Positions 26,229 through 35,017 are shown, counted from the first letter of the stretch. The stretch is 64,000 nucleotides of DNA from Alkalibaculum bacchi (GCF_937875145.1 NZ_CALNCS010000005.1:11173-75172); one strand, 5' to 3'. Program-made: numbers and translations. Notes: generated by a model not told the origin, from the letters alone.

Positions 26229-27570
26229 AAAGCAATGGTTAATTACACTAATCCTCATAGCCACGATAGCAATTATCACCAATTCCGCACTTTACAGCAT
26301 ACTAATTGACAAATATTTTGTCCGTTATATTGGACAAAATTACGAAAAACAAATGAAAGAAATTCAAGAGTATGCTGAGTTTATTTTACACAATGAGCTC
26401 ATAACTAAAAAACAAATGCAAATGGAAATGCAGAAGTATTTAGATGATCCCATAACTGAGATATCCATTTACGATTCAACCGGGCAAATCATCCTCTCTG
26501 CTAAGAAAATGGGTATGGGTAGAATGCATAGACAGATGATGGGACGAGAGAACTCAGAAGTAAGAGATGAATACAATTTAGAAGATGGCCAAAATAGTAT
26601 TGGAAAACTCATTATCACTAGGCAGGGATCCATTGAGGATTCGGTTACTTCTATATTATTTAAAAAGGAATTGTTGAATACGAGCTTAATATCAGGTGGA
26701 ATTGTCTTACTCATGGCCTTGGTGGTAAGTATTCTCATCAGCAGAAAAACTGCCAAGGACTTAATGAACACGGCTAATTATGCCAAGGGTTTAGATTTAA
26801 ATTTAGAAGAGGAGCTTCCACTATCTCATATTACAGAGATTACAGAAATTCAAAACAGCTTGGTTCTATTAGCTACAAAACTGAGGATGAAGGAAAAGGC
26901 GAGAAAGCAAAAGCTCGACACGGTAGTTCATCAAGGAAGAACACCCTTAACTATCATGAAATCTCAATTAGAAGGGGCTGTAGATGGTATTGTGACAATG
27001 GATGAAAACCGACTAGAGAGTTTGATAAATCAGGTGGACACATTAACAGATGTAATAGGGAATCTAAAGGAGATATTTGAAATAGAACAAGCAAAAGATC
27101 CCTTAAAGATTGAAACTTTTGATCTAACAGAAGAAATCAACAAAATAATAAAGGGATTTAAACTGCAATTTGAAGACAAGGGAGTAAGATTAGCATTTCT
27201 AGGAGAGAAGGGGATTGTTGGGACTACAGATAGATACCTTCTGACTCAAGGGATCTATAATATTTTAACCAATGCTTATAAATTCACTCCTAAGGGTGGA
27301 AAAGTTCAACTAGACATAAAAAAAGTGGGAGATCGAATTGAATTAAAAATAATGGATACAGGTATTGGAATTCCTAAGGATAACCTTTTGACTGTATTTA
27401 ATCCTTACGTACGTGGTTCTAATGTTGGAAAGATAACAGGTCAAGGATTAGGACTGTTCGTAGTAAAGAACAATATAGAACGAGTTGGTGGAAGAGTTGA
27501 CGTTTCCTCAGTAGAAGGGAAAGGAACGACTTTTGTTGTAAATATTCCTAGTACAATACAAGACGAATAA
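26218..27570 (+). CDS. Sensor histidine kinase with atypical H-box
   Basis: 450 residues from ATG 26218 (GAAGGA 7 bp upstream); overlaps the regulator gene by 11 bp. Two transmembrane helices (about 7-30 and 155-176) flank a roughly 125-residue external domain with a Met-rich stretch (KKMGMGRMHRQMMGR, about 96-110). The HisKA motif is VVHQGRTPLT (His238): the acidic residue that normally follows His is Gln. The ATPase domain is intact (N-box NILTNAYKFTP, G1 DTGIGIP, G2 GQGLGLFVV). The Met-rich loop hints at a metal such as copper, which is inference. A terminator follows. Confidence 0.88.
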   Translation: MSIKKQWLITLILIATIAIITNSALYSILIDKYFVRYIGQNYEKQMKEIQEYAEFILHNELITKKQMQMEMQKYLDDPITEISIYDSTGQIILSAKKMGMGRMHRQMMGRENSEVRDEYNLEDGQNSIGKLIITRQGSIEDSVTSILFKKELLNTSLISGGIVLLMALVVSILISRKTAKDLMNTANYAKGLDLNLEEELPLSHITEITEIQNSLVLLATKLRMKEKARKQKLDTVVHQGRTPLTIMKSQLEGAVDGIVTMDENRLESLINQVDTLTDVIGNLKEIFEIEQAKDPLKIETFDLTEEINKIIKGFKLQFEDKGVRLAFLGEKGIVGTTDRYLLTQGIYNILTNAYKFTPKGGKVQLDIKKVGDRIELKIMDTGIGIPKDNLLTVFNPYVRGSNVGKITGQGLGLFVVKNNIERVGGRVDVSSVEGKGTTFVVNIPSTIQDE

Positions 27571-27575
27571 TGATT

Positions 27576-27604
27576 AAGCTATCTTTTTAATAGGATAGCT
27601 TTTC
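27576..27604 (+). terminator. Terminator of the first two-component operon
   Basis: AAGCTATC / GATAGCTTTTCTTG stem with about a 10-base loop. Confidence 0.75.
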
Positions 27605-27724
27605 TTGTTTAGTCATGATTAGCATGGAGTTTAAGAAATTCTTAAGAATTATGTAGATTATTTGTAATAGTACTCTGTTAGAATAAAAGTGAAGTAGTGA
27701 TGATGAAATTTTAGGGGGAAAAGT

Positions 27725-28420
27725 ATGGATGATTTAAAGGTTTTAGTATGTGATGATGATGTAGCCATATTGGATGCTATAGAGATTTTTTTAAAACAAG
27801 AAAATTATACTGTCTTTAGGGCAACAAATGGCATAGAAGCTCTTACTATATTAGAGGAAAATGAAATTCATTTGATTATATTAGATATTATGATGCCAAA
27901 GCTCGATGGACTTTCTGCCATGATCAGAATTCGAAAGAATGAAAATGTACCTATTATTCTATTATCTGCAAAATCAGAAGATACGGATAAAATAGTAGGA
28001 CTTAATATGGGTGCAGATGATTATGTGACAAAACCTTTTAATTCCTTAGAATTAATGGCTAGGGTAAAATCTCAGATGCGAAGGTATACTCGCTTAGGGA
28101 GCATTGCCCCTAAAGCTAGTGTACTTCGAACAGGAGGATTAGAACTAGATACAGAGGCAAAGGAGCTGACTGTAGATGGAGAAGCAGTTAAACTGACGGC
28201 TACGGAATACGGTATCTTAGAATACCTTATGGAAAATATGGGTAGAGTATTTTCTTCCAATCAAATTTATGAGAGAGTCTGGAACGAAATCTCCTATGGT
28301 GTGGAAAACACAGTATCTGTTCATATTCGAAGAATTCGAGAGAAAATAGAAATCAATCCAAAGGAACCAAAATATTTAAAGGTGGTGTGGGGTATTGGAT
28401 ACAAGATCGAAAAGCTTTAG
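27725..28420 (+). CDS. OmpR/PhoB-family response regulator (VanR-like)
   Basis: 231-residue regulator. Receiver: DDD (9-11), phospho-acceptor Asp in LIILDIMMPKLDG (about 54), Ser in LLSAKSED, Lys in TKPFNSLEL (about 104). The DNA-binding winged helix carries ELTVDGEAVKLTATEYGILEYL and ends in VSVHIRRIREKI...YLKVVWGIGYKIE. Start ATG after TTAGGGGG. The kinase gene starts inside it. Confidence 0.93.
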   Translation: MDDLKVLVCDDDVAILDAIEIFLKQENYTVFRATNGIEALTILEENEIHLIILDIMMPKLDGLSAMIRIRKNENVPIILLSAKSEDTDKIVGLNMGADDYVTKPFNSLELMARVKSQMRRYTRLGSIAPKASVLRTGGLELDTEAKELTVDGEAVKLTATEYGILEYLMENMGRVFSSNQIYERVWNEISYGVENTVSVHIRRIREKIEINPKEPKYLKVVWGIGYKIEKL

Positions 28421-30455
28421 TTTATATGGTTTACTTAAGTTTATACTTGTAATCATTATGATAGCTAGTGTATTTGTACTGCATCCAGCAGGAAGTTATT
28501 TAAGAGATTTAGGGACCGCCAAAAAGTATAGTGAATCTGATGAATTTCAAGAGAGATATAATGATTTAATACACAATATTACTGAATATTATGTAGAATT
28601 AAAATCAGAAGAGAATATTAAATCCATGGAAGAGAATTTGCGAAAAGATAAGATAAGAGATCACTACGGTGTTTTAGAGGAATCTGCTAGTACTGAGGGG
28701 ATCGTTATTGATGAACCCTTTGTAAAAGAGCAGGTAGACTCAGAGATACAAAACAAATTTGATCGTCTTTATAGAATTGAGCAAAATCTTTCTAACAATG
28801 TAAATTTTCTATACTATATAGAAAATTTTAATACAGAGGAAGTTTATACGAATATAGAAGATAATAACCCTATAGAGTTTTTAAAAAATCAAACAAATTA
28901 TGCGTATTTCGATCAATATCGAGCAGATAATAAAGGATATTATAATTATAATAGCAATATCATGGAGATGTTAAAGGGAACAGATTACAAAGTTCATACT
29001 GCTGTTTATAAATCCCTTCGTATGGGAGATGAATTCTTTGTTGAAGGTACAGAATTTAATAGGAATTTGAGTATTTATCCAAAAGTGAGATCCATATTTA
29101 TTGCTGCTGTAATTACTTTTATTCTAAGCCTAGGAATCCTAGTGCGAATTATAGGGAGAAATAGCAATGGAAATATAATTCCTAGAAAATCTATGAAGAT
29201 ATACAATGAAATACAAATTATAATAGCGCTGTTTGCTATTGTAATTTTGAGATCTTCCGTAGAGTTTATATTTGCCACGGGCTTAGGAGATATTTTTACA
29301 CGTGATTATAGAAGCGAAGTTTTATTAGCCTCATATATGAATGTGTTTTTATTGCTAGGTTTATCGTTTCTAAGGCAGCTAAAGAACAAAAGCTTATTGA
29401 CCAATACGATAAGTCATAATTTGTTTAAAGTATGTTTTCGAACGAAGTTCTTCATAGGAATTTTAATATCTTTCATAATATATGTAATAGCTAATGGCAT
29501 TATTGTAATCCTCATGTTTGCAAGCGGCAATGGTATTATTAGTCTTGCAGCCTTTTTAGGGTTTGTAGCTTTTAATATATACGCCTTTTTATATGTACAA
29601 AAAACCCTTAGTTCACTAGAAAAGATTATGAGTATAACAAAAGAATACGCATATGGTAATTATACAGAAAAATACAATGAAGAAGATATCGTCGTTCCTT
29701 TTAGAGGTTTTTATGGAGACATCGTGAGAATCAAAGATGGAATGAAAGAGGCTGTAAATAATGCCATAAAAGGAGAGCGGCTAAAGACAGAGCTCATTAC
29801 TAATGTATCTCACGACTTAAAGACACCTCTTACATCTATTATCAATTATGTGGACCTTTTGAAGCGGGAAGATTTGCAAGGTGAAAATACAAGGGAATAC
29901 GTAAGTATACTAGAGGAAAAGTCAAATCGACTAAAACAATTAATTGATGATTTATTAGAGGCGAGCAAGGCATCAAGTGGCAATTTAAATGTAGAATTGC
30001 AAACTTTAGATCTTAATGAACTAGTACAACAATCCATTGGAGAATACGAGGAAAAATTGCAGGAGAAGAATATCGAAATCAGAGCAAATGCCATCGTAGA
30101 AGATATACTTATACAAGCAGATGGCAAGCATATGTGGCGAATAGCAGAAAACTTATTTACTAATGTTATTAAATACACCATGCCCTATACGAGAGTGTAT
30201 ATTGAAACAGATGTAGAAGATGGCTATGGAAGAATTATCATGAAAAACGTATCTGCTCAAGCCTTAGATATAAGTCCAGAAGAACTAACACAAAGATTTG
30301 TGCGAGGTGAGGAATCTAGGACTACAGAAGGTTCAGGACTGGGATTGTCTATAGCACAAAGTTTAACTGCTATTCAAGGAGGCAAATTTAGCATCAATAT
30401 AGACGGGGATTTGTTTAAAGTAACAATAGAGATGCCCCTGAGTCAGTCATCCTGA
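28395..30455 (+). CDS. Multi-helix sensor histidine kinase
   Basis: 686 residues from TTG 28395 (overlap 26 bp with the regulator; no later in-frame start suits). One N-terminal helix, an external domain of about 190 residues, then a bundle of five or six helices (about 230-410), a HAMP-like linker, HisKA with a canonical LITNVSHDLKTPLTSI box and an ATPase domain (AENLFTNVIKYTMP, GSGLGLSIAQSLT). The architecture resembles kinases paired with VanR-like regulators in clostridia. The final codons and TGA are formed by a TCATCCTGAGCG repeat (Ser-Ser-stop). Confidence 0.87.
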   Translation: MDTRSKSFSLYGLLKFILVIIMIASVFVLHPAGSYLRDLGTAKKYSESDEFQERYNDLIHNITEYYVELKSEENIKSMEENLRKDKIRDHYGVLEESASTEGIVIDEPFVKEQVDSEIQNKFDRLYRIEQNLSNNVNFLYYIENFNTEEVYTNIEDNNPIEFLKNQTNYAYFDQYRADNKGYYNYNSNIMEMLKGTDYKVHTAVYKSLRMGDEFFVEGTEFNRNLSIYPKVRSIFIAAVITFILSLGILVRIIGRNSNGNIIPRKSMKIYNEIQIIIALFAIVILRSSVEFIFATGLGDIFTRDYRSEVLLASYMNVFLLLGLSFLRQLKNKSLLTNTISHNLFKVCFRTKFFIGILISFIIYVIANGIIVILMFASGNGIISLAAFLGFVAFNIYAFLYVQKTLSSLEKIMSITKEYAYGNYTEKYNEEDIVVPFRGFYGDIVRIKDGMKEAVNNAIKGERLKTELITNVSHDLKTPLTSIINYVDLLKREDLQGENTREYVSILEEKSNRLKQLIDDLLEASKASSGNLNVELQTLDLNELVQQSIGEYEEKLQEKNIEIRANAIVEDILIQADGKHMWRIAENLFTNVIKYTMPYTRVYIETDVEDGYGRIIMKNVSAQALDISPEELTQRFVRGEESRTTEGSGLGLSIAQSLTAIQGGKFSINIDGDLFKVTIEMPLSQSS

Positions 30456-30708
30456 GCGTCAGCGAAGGATCTCTACAAATGAACGACGAAGAGCAAGTAA
30501 TAGATAATTAAAATGAAACTTCTTGTATTAGACCCCAACTATTCTGATATTTATACCTGTTAATATTATTTTGAGAAATCCTTCGTTGCAAGCTCCTTCA
30601 GATGAAAAATGCAGTAGCATAATTAATAAGCATCTTAAAATATGTATATCATAATAAAGAATCATATAATATAATAAAGGTATTCAATATTATGAAAAGG
30701 TGTGATAA
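30446..30708. repeat. TCATCCTGAG block and AT-rich gap
   Basis: GTCATCCTGAGCGTCAGCGA...GGATCTCTAC (30446-30474) starts inside the kinase gene; a decayed inverse AATCCTTCGTTGCAAGCTCC lies near 30578-30597. The rest is AT-rich with the promoter of the next gene; nothing else seen. Confidence 0.5.
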
Positions 30709-31509
30709 ATGATGTGGACTCGTGCAGAATTAAAAACGAGAGCGAAAAGCGTGTTAAAAGTTACCTACTGGAAATCTTTCTTAGTCAGTATTATTTTAGC
30801 TATTGTAGGAGGCTCTGGCGGTGGTTCGTCTTCCATGAGAGCGCGGATGGGAAATGAGACTGGTGCGAATTTTTTAGACGAGTATAATTACAGTAGTGGT
30901 GATTTCAATGGTTTCGGCAATGAGATCCCTTTCGACTCCATTATGGATGGGGAGATGTTAGCATATCTCTTAGCTGTCTTTGGTATCATTGCTCTAATTG
31001 CTCTCCTTGTAGGAATTGCTTTACGTATTTTTCTAGGGTATCCTTTAGAAATGGGTGGGCGAAAGTTCTTTGTGCAATCTTCTAGATACGGCGCAGATTT
31101 AAACTATTTAGGATACGGATTTACGAAGGGCAACTATTTAAATATTGTAAAGACCATGTTCTTTCGAGATCTTTATATCTTCTTCTGGAGTTTATTGCTA
31201 ATTATACCAGGTATTATAAAATCTTACTCCTATAGTATGGTACCTTATATTTTAGCAGATAATCCTCAAATGGAAACGGATGTAGCCATTCAGATGAGCA
31301 TGAACATGACAAAAGGACATAAGTTTAATATGTGGGTCTTGGATCTGTCTTTTATTGGATGGTATATACTAGGAATGATTGCACTAGGAATAGGAATTCT
31401 ATTCGTACTCCCTTACGAAAACGCTACAAAAGCAGAACTTTACATAGAACTTAGAAAAGAAGCCATTGAATCAGGACTGATATCGGCGCACGATTTAGTG
31501 GAAAGCTGA
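30709..31509 (+). CDS. DUF975 family membrane protein
   Basis: 266-residue membrane protein of unknown function. The N-terminus MWTRAELKTRAKSVLK is the family start pattern; helices lie at about 22-36, 84-110, 150-172 and 215-240, with the conserved LGYPLEMGGRKFF and IPGIIKSYSYSMVPYILADNP segments. A Gly/Ser-rich extracytoplasmic loop (about 36-80) is long and low in complexity. Start ATG-ATG after AAGGTG. The stop codon TGA lies in GGAAAGCTGAATGC, a heptamer array, so the last residues (VES) are repeat-encoded. Confidence 0.82.
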   Translation: MMWTRAELKTRAKSVLKVTYWKSFLVSIILAIVGGSGGGSSSMRARMGNETGANFLDEYNYSSGDFNGFGNEIPFDSIMDGEMLAYLLAVFGIIALIALLVGIALRIFLGYPLEMGGRKFFVQSSRYGADLNYLGYGFTKGNYLNIVKTMFFRDLYIFFWSLLLIIPGIIKSYSYSMVPYILADNPQMETDVAIQMSMNMTKGHKFNMWVLDLSFIGWYILGMIALGIGILFVLPYENATKAELYIELRKEAIESGLISAHDLVES

Positions 31510-31764
31510 ATGCTGAAAGCGGAAAGGTACAATCTCGCCTAGAGGCGAGAAAAAGTAAGATCCTTCGGCTAAAGCCTCAGGATGACAATGCAGCAGCTAT
31601 GGTGAAAGGATACCTTCGACACAAAACGGTATCTTTGACACAACAGGATCCCAAAGCTAGCTTAGGATCCTGTTTTAGTCATCCTGAGCGACAGCGAAGG
31701 ATCTTAGACCCCAGAGCCTACCCAAGCTCTCACCTCTAACTCTCACTTCCAACTTCTCATTTCC
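31497..31764. repeat. Composite repeat between DUF975 gene and mogA
   Basis: Forward heptamers GGAAAGC, TGAATGC, TGAAAGC (31499-31519), CTCGCCTAGAGGCGAG (31534-31549), inverse GATCCTTCGGC...CAGGATGAC (31559-31585), GTATCC/GGATAC and GGATCC pieces, forward GTCATCCTGAGCGACAGCGA...GGATCTT (31677-31704), then a different period-7 array (inverse of GAAATGA, GAAGTTG, GAAGTGA, GAGTTAG, AGGTGAG; about 31730-31764). The array contains the mogA stop, so both flanking genes end in repeat DNA. Confidence 0.55.
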
Positions 31765-32248
31765 TGGCGCACTCTCCGCTTTGTCCTTTTAGGATTTCAA
31801 TGCCATGACCTAGAGCTGGTAAGATTATATCTAAAGCTTCATTTACGGCTTTTGGACTTCCTGGCATATTGATGATTAATGTCTTACCTCGAATGCCCGC
31901 AGCAGCTCTTGACAGCATAGCTCGGTTTGTGATTTTCATGCTTTCTGCTCTTATTGCTTCGGGGATGCCTGGCGTTTCTCTTTCAATAATATCTTTTGTA
32001 GCCTCTGGCGTAATATCTCGTGGAGAGAAACCGGTGCCACCTGTTGTGAGAACTAAATCTAAATGTAGTTCATCTGCCATTCGAATCAATGCACTACTAA
32101 TGACTTCTCTTTCATCGGGAAGGACTAGGTATTCAACTACTTCTCCATCTATTTCAGCTACTCTTTCCTGTATGACTTTACCGCTTTTATCTTCTCTTTC
32201 CCCTTTGTGACCTTTATCGCTGGCAGTTAAGATTCCAACCTTTATCAT
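31757..32248 (-). CDS. mogA: Molybdopterin adenylyltransferase (MogA/MoaB family)
   Basis: Adenylylates molybdopterin before metal insertion. Motifs: GILTASDKG (4-12), TTGGTGFSPRDITPEA (about 67-82) and INMPGSPKAV (about 123-132). ATG 32248 with AAAGGAG upstream is the start; the longer frame to 32308 has no ribosome-binding site. 163 residues, normal. Convergent arrangement with no gene; moaA-moaC lies on the other strand starting 470 bp away, so the Moco genes share a locus but not a transcript. The TGA stop falls in a heptamer array. Confidence 0.93.
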   Translation of the reverse strand: MIKVGILTASDKGHKGEREDKSGKVIQERVAEIDGEVVEYLVLPDEREVISSALIRMADELHLDLVLTTGGTGFSPRDITPEATKDIIERETPGIPEAIRAESMKITNRAMLSRAAAGIRGKTLIINMPGSPKAVNEALDIILPALGHGIEILKGQSGECARK

Positions 32249-32319
32249 TAGAAACACTCCTTTGCGTATTTTAACTGTATTGTAACATAAAGAAGTGTCG
32301 CTTGCCATGGCCTTACACG

Positions 32320-32352
32320 AATAATCGTTAAATAATTATTAAACTATCGTTC
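32320..32352. repeat. Three 11-bp repeat units upstream of the moaA promoter
   Basis: AATAATCGTTA, AATAATTATTA, AACTATCGTTC in exact 11-bp steps, ending 7 bp before the -35 box of the Moco-riboswitch promoter. Confidence 0.5.
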
Positions 32353-32358
32353 ATATAC

Positions 32359-32387
32359 TTGACATCCTTGTCTACGTGAATTAAACT
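32359..32387 (+). promoter_or_regulatory. SigA-type promoter of the moaA leader
   Basis: TTGACA (32359-32364), 17-bp spacer, TAAACT (32382-32387). Transcription would begin a few bases before the Moco riboswitch. Confidence 0.65.
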
Positions 32388-32399
32388 ATAAATATAATA

Positions 32400-32512
32400 A
32401 CTCCGAGTTGCTCAACCTAAGGGATACTATGGTTGATTGACCGTGGGTAAGTTTGGAAACGACCTTGCCTTCCGAATGACCGAGAGAAATGAAAGGTATT
32501 TCTTGAGGATTT
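32400..32512 (+). ncRNA. Molybdenum (or tungsten) cofactor riboswitch
   Basis: Matches the Moco RNA motif: outer helix CTCCGAG with CTTGAGG, a first arm CTCAACCTAAGG...ATGGTTGA, the conserved GGAAACGACCTTGCCTTCCGAA (written here in pieces: GGAAACGACC, TTGCCTTCCGAA), and the GACCGAGAGAAATGAAAGG end. It precedes moaA-moaC, the expected target. Whether it senses Moco or Tuco, and whether it acts on transcription or translation, cannot be read; AAAAGGAG directly after the last helix could be its controlled site. Confidence 0.85.
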
Positions 32513-32532
32513 GAAAAGGAGAAGATATTGTT

Positions 32533-32661
32533 ATGATTAATTTTTGTACTCTTTTTTACATATTAATTCATATCCTTTTCTTCTATTCCTTTGTGAAAAA
32601 TCTCTGGTTCTTTATGCAAATTGTAAACAATTACAACAAGCAATCTGTATATTTTAATTAA
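32533..32661 (+). CDS. Possible 42-residue membrane peptide in the moaA leader
   Basis: ATG 32533 follows AAAAGGAG (11 bp spacing), directly after the riboswitch, and reads 42 codons to TAA 32659. The peptide is strongly hydrophobic in its first 30 residues (TLFYILIHILFFYSF) and ends polar. If real, the riboswitch controls it as well as moaA. It may be a leader peptide or chance; T-rich DNA encodes hydrophobic residues easily, and there is no known family. Confidence 0.3.
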   Translation: MINFCTLFYILIHILFFYSFVKNLWFFMQIVNNYNKQSVYFN

Positions 32662-32719
32662 GTATGTAAAAGTAAGGCAAAACAAAATACAGGAGAAATC
32701 CTTAAATGGATGTGAAAAA

Positions 32720-33682
32720 ATGAAGGATCGATTTAATAGAGAAATAAAATATTTGAGAATTTCAATTACAGAAAAATGCAATTTAAAGTGTATTTATTGC
32801 TCTCCTTCAGAGGGAGAACAATGTGCAGAGGAACGAGAAAAACACCTTACAGCAGAGGAAATTGAATCAGTAGTCCGCTCTATGGCTCAAATTGGAATTT
32901 CAAAGGTCCGAATTACAGGAGGAGAGCCACTCATTCGAAAAGATGCATGCGAAATCATTGAAAGAATTGCTAAAATTTCAGGTATTGAAGATATTTCATT
33001 GACTACCAATGGCGTTATGTTAAATAAGATGGCAGAAACCTTAAAGAAAGCTGGTTTGACTCGGTTAAACATAAGCTTGGACTCCTTAAAAGAAGACAAG
33101 TTTTCTTATATAACTGGAGGGGGTAAATTAAAAGATACTCTAGCTGGTATCGAAAAATCTTTGGCCATAGGTTTGCAACCTGTAAAAATCAATACTGTTC
33201 TAGTAAAGGGAGTAAATGACGATGAAATCGATTCTTTTATAGAGTTGACAAAGGATATGCCCTTACAAGTTCGATTTATAGAGCTTATGCCTATTGGACC
33301 TTTTGGAGAGGCTAATTCAGATAAAATTATTCCAAATGAAGAAATCATCGAAGCTCGCCCTCAATTGGTATTTGATTATAAAAGCAATAAAGGTCAACCT
33401 GCTACCTATTATACAATAGATGGTTACAAGGGAAAGGTCGGATTTATTAGCCCTATGAGCCATAAATTTTGTTCAACTTGTAATAGGATCCGATTAACTA
33501 GCGATGGTAAGCTAAAACCTTGTTTGGGAAATAATGGAGAAATTGATTTAATAGAGACGATTCGAAAATATCCTGATAAACTAGATCATTTAATACAAGA
33601 TACAATTTATAACAAGCCACAGGGACATAATTTTGGAAAGGACTTCTCATCTGTGAGAAGTATGAATAAAATTGGAGGATAG
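32720..33682 (+). CDS. moaA: GTP 3',8-cyclase MoaA
   Basis: Radical SAM enzyme for the first step of molybdopterin synthesis from GTP. The N-terminal cluster motif CNLKCIYC (Cys 20, 24, 27) and the C-terminal second [4Fe-4S] site FCSTCNRIR...KPCL are both present; RITGGEPLIRKD is the SAM-binding GGEP motif. The usual C-terminal GG pair is present as IGG. 320 residues. Start ATG after GGATGTG. Cotranscribed with moaC 2 bp downstream, under the Moco riboswitch. Confidence 0.96.
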   Translation: MKDRFNREIKYLRISITEKCNLKCIYCSPSEGEQCAEEREKHLTAEEIESVVRSMAQIGISKVRITGGEPLIRKDACEIIERIAKISGIEDISLTTNGVMLNKMAETLKKAGLTRLNISLDSLKEDKFSYITGGGKLKDTLAGIEKSLAIGLQPVKINTVLVKGVNDDEIDSFIELTKDMPLQVRFIELMPIGPFGEANSDKIIPNEEIIEARPQLVFDYKSNKGQPATYYTIDGYKGKVGFISPMSHKFCSTCNRIRLTSDGKLKPCLGNNGEIDLIETIRKYPDKLDHLIQDTIYNKPQGHNFGKDFSSVRSMNKIGG

Positions 33683-33684
33683 CT

Positions 33685-34155
33685 ATGAGTCTTACACATA
33701 TAGACGAAAAAGGAAATGCAAAGATGGTAGATGTTTCGGAAAAACAAATGACTAAAAGAGAAGCCATCGCCGTAGGTAAAATATCAATGAAATTAGAGAC
33801 TTTGGATATGATTATAGAAGGGAACACCCCAAAAGGTGATGTACTAGCTACTGCTCGAATAGCAGGCATTATGGGGGCAAAGAAAACCTATGAATTAATC
33901 CCCATGTGTCACAATATTCCTATAGATTCTGTCAAAGTTGAATTAAAACCAAATAGAGCGGAAAAAGCCATAGAAATTACGGCTATAGCAAAATGCACCT
34001 ATAAAACGGGAATTGAAGTAGAAGCATTAACTGCTGTTTCCATTGCAGCATTAACCATATATGATATGTGTAAAGCTGTAGATCGGGGAATGGTAATAGG
34101 TGATATTACACTGGTGAAAAAGACTGGTGGGAAGTCGGGAACGTTTGAGAAATAG
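33685..34155 (+). CDS. moaC: Cyclic pyranopterin monophosphate synthase MoaC
   Basis: Acts right after MoaA to form cyclic pyranopterin monophosphate. Motifs: LTHIDEKGNAKMVDVSEK at the start, KGDVLATARIAGIMGAKKT (about 49-67), IPMCHNIPI (about 72-80, catalytic His) and GIEVEALTAVSIAALTIYDMCKA (113-135, given by range) and KTGGKSG at the end. GGAGG overlaps the moaA stop. The TAG stop is also the start of a TAGGTGGTCAGGTGGTC array. Confidence 0.96.
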   Translation: MSLTHIDEKGNAKMVDVSEKQMTKREAIAVGKISMKLETLDMIIEGNTPKGDVLATARIAGIMGAKKTYELIPMCHNIPIDSVKVELKPNRAEKAIEITAIAKCTYKTGIEVEALTAVSIAALTIYDMCKAVDRGMVIGDITLVKKTGGKSGTFEK

Positions 34156-34247
34156 GTGGTCAGGTGGTCAGCAAAACCACATTTCGCCTAAAGGCGAAGT
34201 AATGTAGAGAATGATGCTCTTACCGTTGTGGTTGATGAATATTTACT
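34153..34247. repeat. AGGTGGTC block with CTCGCC-type hairpin after moaC
   Basis: TAGGTGGTCAGGTGGTCAGC (34153-34172), then TTCGCCTAAAGGCGAA (34184-34199), a hairpin with the outer C-G pair changed to T-A on both arms. Confidence 0.5.
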
Positions 34248-34302
34248 AACAATTGTTTAGCTATGGTTTAACGATCGTTCAACAATGGTTCAACTATTGT
34301 TA
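34248..34302. repeat. Five-unit 11-bp array upstream of the MOSC gene
   Basis: AACAATTGTTT, AGCTATGGTTT, AACGATCGTTC, AACAATGGTTC, AACTATTGTTA in exact 11-bp steps. The last unit is followed by AAAGAAGG, as at the fumarase beta gene. Confidence 0.8.
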
Positions 34303-34356
34303 AAAGAAGGACCCTGCTATATGGACATGAAATAAAAATCAAATTGGAGGTAAGGC

Positions 34357-34800
34357 ATGGCTAAAGTAACTGCTATTAATATAAGTGAAAAAAAAGGTGT
34401 TATAAAGACACCTATACCTGAAGGCGTTTTTATTGAAGATTTTGGTTTAAAGGACGATGCCCATGGTGGAAAATGGCATAGACAAGTAAGTCTATTAGCC
34501 CAAGAGAGTATAGATAAGATGATTGCACTAGGTGTAGAAAATCTTGACGCTGGTAAATTTGCTGAGAACTTGACTACTGAAGGTTTAGAATTACATACTT
34601 TACCCGTTGGTACAAAATTACAAATAAACGATGTGCTTATGGAAGTCACTCAAATAGGAAAAGAATGCCATACTGGTTGCGCTATAAAGCAACAAGTAGG
34701 AAAATGCATTATGCCTACAGAAGGGATTTTTACGAAAGTGTTAAAAGGTGGCGTTATTCGACCTGGAGATGAAATTGTAGTAACTAAGGTGGTAAGGTAG
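34357..34800 (+). CDS. MOSC domain protein
   Basis: 147-residue stand-alone MOSC protein. MOSC domains bind or deliver the sulfurated molybdenum cofactor; the likely sulfur-carrying Cys is in GKECHTGCAIK (about 108-118). DAHGGKWHRQVSLLAQESI (29-47) and NLTTEGLELHTLPVGTKL are family patterns. Start ATG after GGAGGTAAGGC. Lies downstream of moaC but behind repeat DNA. The last codons KVVR-stop are written by AAGGTGGTAAGGTAG, an 8-bp array, so the C-terminus is repeat-made. Confidence 0.9.
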   Translation: MAKVTAINISEKKGVIKTPIPEGVFIEDFGLKDDAHGGKWHRQVSLLAQESIDKMIALGVENLDAGKFAENLTTEGLELHTLPVGTKLQINDVLMEVTQIGKECHTGCAIKQQVGKCIMPTEGIFTKVLKGGVIRPGDEIVVTKVVR

Positions 34801-34960
34801 TCAGGTGGTAAGGTGGTCAGCAAAATCTTAACTCGCCTAGAGGCGAGAAAAGGACCCTAGCCCCTGCCTCAGTCATCCTGAGCGAAGCGAAGGATCTCTA
34901 CCAACTAAGTATTAAGATAATCTATTATAATAGGCAGAGTAAAGAAAATGTGCCTCGGCA
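34786..34960. repeat. Composite repeat after the MOSC gene
   Basis: Octamers AGGTGGTA, AGGTAGTC, AGGTGGTA, AGGTGGTC (34788-34819), CTCGCCTAGAGGCGAG (34832-34847), GTCATCCTGAGCGAAGCGA...GGATCTCTAC (34872-34901), and a small GTGCCTCGGCAC hairpin (34950-34961). Confidence 0.55.
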
Positions 34961-34962
34961 CT

Positions 34963-35000
34963 AAAAAAGGCTATAGCTACCATCGGTAGCTATAGCCTTT
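34963..35000 (-). terminator. Rho-independent terminator of the type IV membrane protein gene
   Basis: GGCTATAGCTACC / GGTAGCTATAGCC, 13 bp, 3-base loop; six A on the plus strand give the T run for the minus-strand gene. Confidence 0.88.
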
Positions 35001-35017
35001 CCACTTTCCGCTTTATA

